Of a DNA stretch of 19,068 bases, positions 15,460 to 19,068 are shown piece by piece; within the stretch, counting starts at the first letter, position 1, and every line of letters begins with the position of its first letter. The translations under genes and the position numbers were made by a program. Below the pieces are notes generated by a model. That model had not been told where the DNA came from, did no database searches, and was given only the letters and a program-made list of their open reading frames with translations. Location: positions 1 through 19,068 of the forward strand of contig JACQEC010000036.1 in NCBI GenBank assembly GCA_016200765.1. Reading direction: 5' to 3'. The stretch is from Chloroflexota bacterium. GTDB lineage: Bacteria; Chloroflexota; Anaerolineae; JACRMK01.

Positions 15460-16301
15460 AACCTGTTGCTATTGTCACCGACAGCACCAGTGATATTCCT
15501 GCCCAACTGGCCGAACAGTTGGGCATCCACATCATCCCATGCAACGTGCACTTCGCTCAGGAAGTATTCCGCGACCGCGTTGACCTGTCGCTTGACCAGT
15601 TCTATGAAAAGCTGGCCTCATCTCCGCAGCTTCCTAAGACGTCACAGCCATCCGTCGGCATGTTCCTTGAGCTGTATCGCGCATTAGAGGAGCGCAGCTC
15701 CGCCATCGTGTCTATTCATCTGGCAGGCAGGCTTAGTGGCACGCTTCAGTCAGCGGCATTAGCCGCACAAGAAATCCATTCCGTACCCATTGCGACCATA
15801 GATTCAGGCACCGCGTCAATGGCGCTTGGCTGGCTGGCCGTCATTGCCGCGCGCGCCTCCGAGAGAGAGTTAGGATTCGACGCTATCGTCTCGATGGTGC
15901 TGGCAGCCATACCACGAGTGCGCTTGCTTGCGCTGCTTGAGAATTTGGACAACGTGATCAAAGGGGGACGCATCGGCAAGGGCGCCGCGTTGCTAGGCAC
16001 ACTGCTCAGCGTCAAGCCTCTCATCGAGGTTAAGGATGGCGAGGTCATTCCGTTGGAAAAAGTACGCACTTGGCTGAAAGCCCAATCGCGCCTGGTAGAC
16101 ATGACGCAAGCGCTGGGGCCGCTCGATGAGCTGGCCGTCCTCCATACCCATGCGCCCCATGCCGCCCAGCAACTCGCCTCTCAACTCGAGGCGATCTTTC
16201 CACGAGAGCGGATGCTGATTGCCGAAGCCGGGGCGGTATTAGGTACGCACGCCGGCCGAGGTGCCGTCGGCGTGGCCGCGTTGTTGCGCGACTCCGGCTA
16301 A
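15456..16301 (+). CDS. fakB: DegV-family fatty-acid-binding protein, second copy (FakB)
   Basis: A 281-aa DegV protein with the canonical motif set: IVTDSTSDIP, TSQPS, SIHLAGRLSGT, IDSGTASMALGW, KGGRIGKGAALLG, KPLIEVKDGEVIPLEKVRTW and GTHAGRGAVGV. It therefore keeps the usual fatty-acid carboxylate-contact sequence more faithfully than copy 1. ATG 15456 overlaps the kinase stop (ATGA, 15456-15459) and has only a weak AGG upstream, so its translation likely depends on that of the kinase-like gene. The two copies are clearly diverged rather than a recent duplication, and probably serve different acyl chains with the single FakA nearby. Confidence 0.92.
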   Translation: MKPVAIVTDSTSDIPAQLAEQLGIHIIPCNVHFAQEVFRDRVDLSLDQFYEKLASSPQLPKTSQPSVGMFLELYRALEERSSAIVSIHLAGRLSGTLQSAALAAQEIHSVPIATIDSGTASMALGWLAVIAARASERELGFDAIVSMVLAAIPRVRLLALLENLDNVIKGGRIGKGAALLGTLLSVKPLIEVKDGEVIPLEKVRTWLKAQSRLVDMTQALGPLDELAVLHTHAPHAAQQLASQLEAIFPRERMLIAEAGAVLGTHAGRGAVGVAALLRDSG

Positions 16302-16319
16302 CTCCGAATGTGGTTTTCG

Positions 16320-16328
16320 TGATAGAAT
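16320..16328 (+). promoter_or_regulatory. Extended -10 promoter of recG
   Basis: TGA directly followed by TAGAAT (16323-16328); no recognisable -35 at 17 bp. A start near 16335 would leave about 31 nt before the proposed TTG start of recG at 16366, including GAGGG (16353-16357). This also argues against recG starts upstream of it. Confidence 0.5.
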
Positions 16329-16365
16329 AATCGCCCTAGACATTCACGTATTGAGGGATGCAATC

Positions 16366-18906
16366 TTGCTGGCTACAGATCAACTGGTTAAAGTCCTGAA
16401 GCACGAACTGCAGACAGGCTGTGCTAACCGGGCCGCCATAGGCGGCATCGAGGTCTTCTTGCACCGCTGGCACAGCAATGCGCTTGCGCCGAACGTCAAT
16501 GACGCCGAGCGAGACTATGTCGCGCGGGTCGCGGGCGCGCTTGACGGGTACGCTAACTGGGCTCCGCCGGATCGCCAGGCGGCGATAGAACACCTTTTGC
16601 AGATGATCGCCGCGCTGCCACAACTCTCCGGTCAGGGCGGCTCAACCGATCTGGAATCGCCCATAGTTCTGTCCCCAGCAGAACCGCAGTTGCCCACAGA
16701 AGACGCGGCTATCGTCATCGGCGAGGCGGCACGGCATAAAGCGAGCCAGGGCGTCATTACGGCTAGCGGCGGGTACGGCGCTGTGGCCGCCGGTAATACA
16801 CACGTTGCCAAACAGGCGGTGCGGGAAAGGAACCGGCAATCCCGTTCGCCGCTCACCACCGCTGATCTCTCTGACCCCGTTACGCGTATCCGCGGCATTA
16901 GTGATGTGACAGCCAAGAAATTGGAGCGATTAGGCGTCGAGACGGTTGAGGACCTTCTCCACTACTTTCCACGCCGCCATGTGGACTATTCGGCTCTGAA
17001 AACGATAGATCAGATATTCTACCGGGAAGAAGTGACGATTATCGGCACGATTACACAGTGCCGCGTTCGCGAAACTCGACGCGGATTCAATATCGTCGAA
17101 GCGACATTGAGCGATGAGACGGGCTCGGTCGAACTCCGCTGGTTCAATCAACCGTGGCTGGCGAAGCGCCTCGTGGCGGGGAGACCGATCTCCCTGAGTG
17201 GAAAGGTTGACGAATATTTGGGTAAGCTGGTGTTTCAGTCGCCGGCCTGGGAACCTTTGGAGCAGGAAACCCTGAACACCGGGCGCTTGGTGCCTGTTTA
17301 TCCTCTGACCGAAGGTCTTGGCGCGCGCTCGTTGCGCCAATGGATCAAGTATGCGCTGGACGAGTATCAGGCGCTCATCGTTGACCACTTGCCGTACTAT
17401 CTCCGGCAACGCGCGGGCCTACTTGACCTGGCAACGGCAATTCACCAACTGCACCTACCGGACAATCCGGCTCTGCTCGAACGGGCCAAGCGGCGGCTCG
17501 CGTTCGATGAGTTGTTCCTGATTCAATTGAGTGTCCTGCGTCAGCGCCAGCCCTGGCAAGCGCAGCCTGCGCCGCCCCTTCCCGCCGACGAGCGAACCGT
17601 CAGCGCCTTTCTCCGCTCTCTGCCATTCACATTGACCGCCGCCCAGCAGCGAGCCCTTGGCGAGATCAAGCAGGACTTGGCTAAGCCAGTTGCCATGAGC
17701 CGCCTCTTGCAGGGCGATGTTGGCTCCGGAAAGACCGTCGTCGCGGCGACCACGGCGCACATTGCCATCGGCAACGGCAAGCAGGTCGCGCTCATGGCGC
17801 CAACCGAAATTCTGGCCGAGCAGCATTTTCGCACACTGACCGGCCTCTTCGCGGGCTGGCCGCTAACGATAAGACAACTCGTCGGGTCCATGGGCAAATC
17901 CGAAAAGGACTCAGTCAAAGACGAACTGCAATCGGGTGCGATAAATCTTCTCGTCGGCACGCACGCCCTGATACAAGAGGATGTGACGTTCAAGGACCTC
18001 GGCCTCGTGATTGTGGACGAGCAGCACCGCTTTGGGGTCGAACAGCGCGCCGCGTTACGGTCTAAGGGCTGGAACCCGCACATGCTCGTCATGACGGCAA
18101 CTCCCATTCCGCGCACGTTGTCGCTCACCTTATACGGCGACCTCGACCTATCACTGTTAGACGAAATGCCGCCCGGACGACAGCCCATCACGACCCAGTG
18201 GATTTCGCCTATCGGCCGCGAGGCAATCTATTCCAAGCTGCGCGGTCAGGTTCGCGGCGGCAGACAAGCCTATATCATCTGCCCGCTCGTGGATGAGTCG
18301 GAGAAACTCGAAGCCAAAGCCGCAGTGGCCGAACATCAACGACTGCAGCGCGACATCTTTCCAGACCTCAAGCTCGGCCTTCTGCACGGACGCATGAAAG
18401 GTAAGGAGAAGGACACCGCGATGCGTGCCTTTCTCAATGGCGAGTATGATATACTCGTTTCAACGTCGGTGGTCGAAGTCGGCATAGATGTGCCAAACGC
18501 CACGGTCATGCTTGTCGAAGGCGCCAACCGGTTTGGCTTGGCGCAGCTGCACCAGTTCCGCGGGCGTGTTGGACGAGGTTCATATCCGTCCTTCTGCTAC
18601 CTGCTGACCGACGGAAGCTCGGCCGACGGCGACGCGCGGATGAAGATCATCGAGCAAACTCTGGATGGGTTTATTTTGGCTGAAGAAGACCTGAAACTGC
18701 GCGGCCCGGGCGAATTCTTCGGAACGCGACAGTCCGGCATGCCCGACTTAAAGATTGCCCAGCTCACCGACAGCTGGATTCTCGACGAGGCCCGTCGTGA
18801 GGCTCAGGACGTGCTCAACCGCGATCCACAATTACAAGAATCCGAGCATCAAGGCTTGGCCAAGAAACTTCGCACAGTCTGGCGCGGCGAAGGAGATTTA
18901 AGCTAA
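16366..18906 (+). CDS. recG: ATP-dependent DNA helicase RecG
   Basis: Superfamily 2 helicase that remodels stalled forks and branched DNA. A TTG at 16366 with GAGGG 8 nt upstream is the likely start (846 aa); the frame is open further up, but those codons lie in or before the promoter. Residues 1 to about 165 form an N-terminal extension absent from the 693-aa E. coli protein; Thermotoga RecG also has one. The wedge/OB domain begins at about 170 (DPVTRIRGIS) and continues through TIIGTITQCRV. The motor has Walker A GDVGSGKT at 450-457, DEQH at 551-554, MTATPIPRTL, STSVVEVGIDVP and the HQFRGRVGRG motif. The stop is followed at once by rsmD. Confidence 0.95.
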   Translation: MLATDQLVKVLKHELQTGCANRAAIGGIEVFLHRWHSNALAPNVNDAERDYVARVAGALDGYANWAPPDRQAAIEHLLQMIAALPQLSGQGGSTDLESPIVLSPAEPQLPTEDAAIVIGEAARHKASQGVITASGGYGAVAAGNTHVAKQAVRERNRQSRSPLTTADLSDPVTRIRGISDVTAKKLERLGVETVEDLLHYFPRRHVDYSALKTIDQIFYREEVTIIGTITQCRVRETRRGFNIVEATLSDETGSVELRWFNQPWLAKRLVAGRPISLSGKVDEYLGKLVFQSPAWEPLEQETLNTGRLVPVYPLTEGLGARSLRQWIKYALDEYQALIVDHLPYYLRQRAGLLDLATAIHQLHLPDNPALLERAKRRLAFDELFLIQLSVLRQRQPWQAQPAPPLPADERTVSAFLRSLPFTLTAAQQRALGEIKQDLAKPVAMSRLLQGDVGSGKTVVAATTAHIAIGNGKQVALMAPTEILAEQHFRTLTGLFAGWPLTIRQLVGSMGKSEKDSVKDELQSGAINLLVGTHALIQEDVTFKDLGLVIVDEQHRFGVEQRAALRSKGWNPHMLVMTATPIPRTLSLTLYGDLDLSLLDEMPPGRQPITTQWISPIGREAIYSKLRGQVRGGRQAYIICPLVDESEKLEAKAAVAEHQRLQRDIFPDLKLGLLHGRMKGKEKDTAMRAFLNGEYDILVSTSVVEVGIDVPNATVMLVEGANRFGLAQLHQFRGRVGRGSYPSFCYLLTDGSSADGDARMKIIEQTLDGFILAEEDLKLRGPGEFFGTRQSGMPDLKIAQLTDSWILDEARREAQDVLNRDPQLQESEHQGLAKKLRTVWRGEGDLS

Positions 18907-19068
18907 TTGAGAGTGATCGCGGGCACCGCACGCGGACGCCTGCTCAATGCCCCGCAAGGCATGACCACCCGTCCGATGATGGACGTTGTAAAAGGCTCGC
19001 TGTTCAACATATTGGAATCGAATTGGGGTATCGGCGACCGAGTCCTCGATCTGTATGCCGGCAGCGGC
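18907..19068 (+). CDS. rsmD: 16S rRNA (guanine966-N2) methyltransferase RsmD, N-terminal part (runs off window)
   Basis: The first 54 codons of RsmD, which methylates G966 of 16S rRNA. It begins LRVIAGTARGRLLNAP (LRVIAGxxRGR is the family start), then TTRPMMDVVKGSLFNIL and the SAM-binding DLYAGSG at the window edge. The start is TTG 18907, immediately after the recG TAA, with AAGGAG (18890-18895) 11 nt upstream. A GTG at 18913 would cut into the conserved start. It is probably co-transcribed with recG. Confidence 0.92.
   Translation, partial: MRVIAGTARGRLLNAPQGMTTRPMMDVVKGSLFNILESNWGIGDRVLDLYAGSG

Overview
The window is about 19 kb of dense, ordinary-looking bacterial chromosome with moderately high G+C. 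Almost everything is coded on the plus strand; the only minus-strand gene is rpmB. No rRNA, tRNA, CRISPR array, insertion sequence or phage gene was seen. The content and order (recJ end; a YqeC-MocA fusion; short zinc-ribbon rpmB facing away from fakA-degV-recG-rsmD; a lipoprotein-based NitT/TauT-type ABC cluster; MenA) suggest an environmental Chloroflexota-like bacterium, possibly from a metagenome. This assignment is inference from gene families and order, not from a marker gene.

Region 1 (1-3790) is a tight run of recJ (3' end), a metallo-beta-lactamase-fold hydrolase, a small two-helix membrane protein, a YqeC-MocA fusion for molybdenum-cofactor handling, and a HAD-IIA phosphatase. Gaps range from 19 nt down to overlaps, so they are probably co-transcribed. 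Region 2 (3791-7291) has its own promoter and encodes an ABC importer of the nitrate/sulfonate/taurine type. It comprises a lipoprotein binding protein, an ATPase gene that is visibly broken, and a permease fused in frame to a MenA-type prenyltransferase. Region 3 (7292-10137) holds a YugP-type zinc peptidase, rlmN and rpe, with a terminator between the first two. It ends in a hairpin shared with rpmB.

Region 4 (10138-19068) starts with divergent rpmB and fakA. fakA (fatty-acid kinase catalytic subunit) is followed by two degV/fakB genes (fatty-acid-binding subunits). Between these two sits a membrane hybrid 'histidine kinase' whose phospho-acceptor histidine and ATP-binding asparagine positions are replaced, while its C-terminal receiver is intact. 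That gene overlaps the second fakB by ATGA. recG, with a long N-terminal extension and its own extended -10 promoter, and the start of rsmD close the window.

The points most worth a second look are the degenerate kinase embedded between the two fatty-acid-kinase subunits, the permease-MenA fusion beside an ATPase that has lost its signature and Walker B motifs at a short direct repeat, and a near-leaderless rpe promoter.
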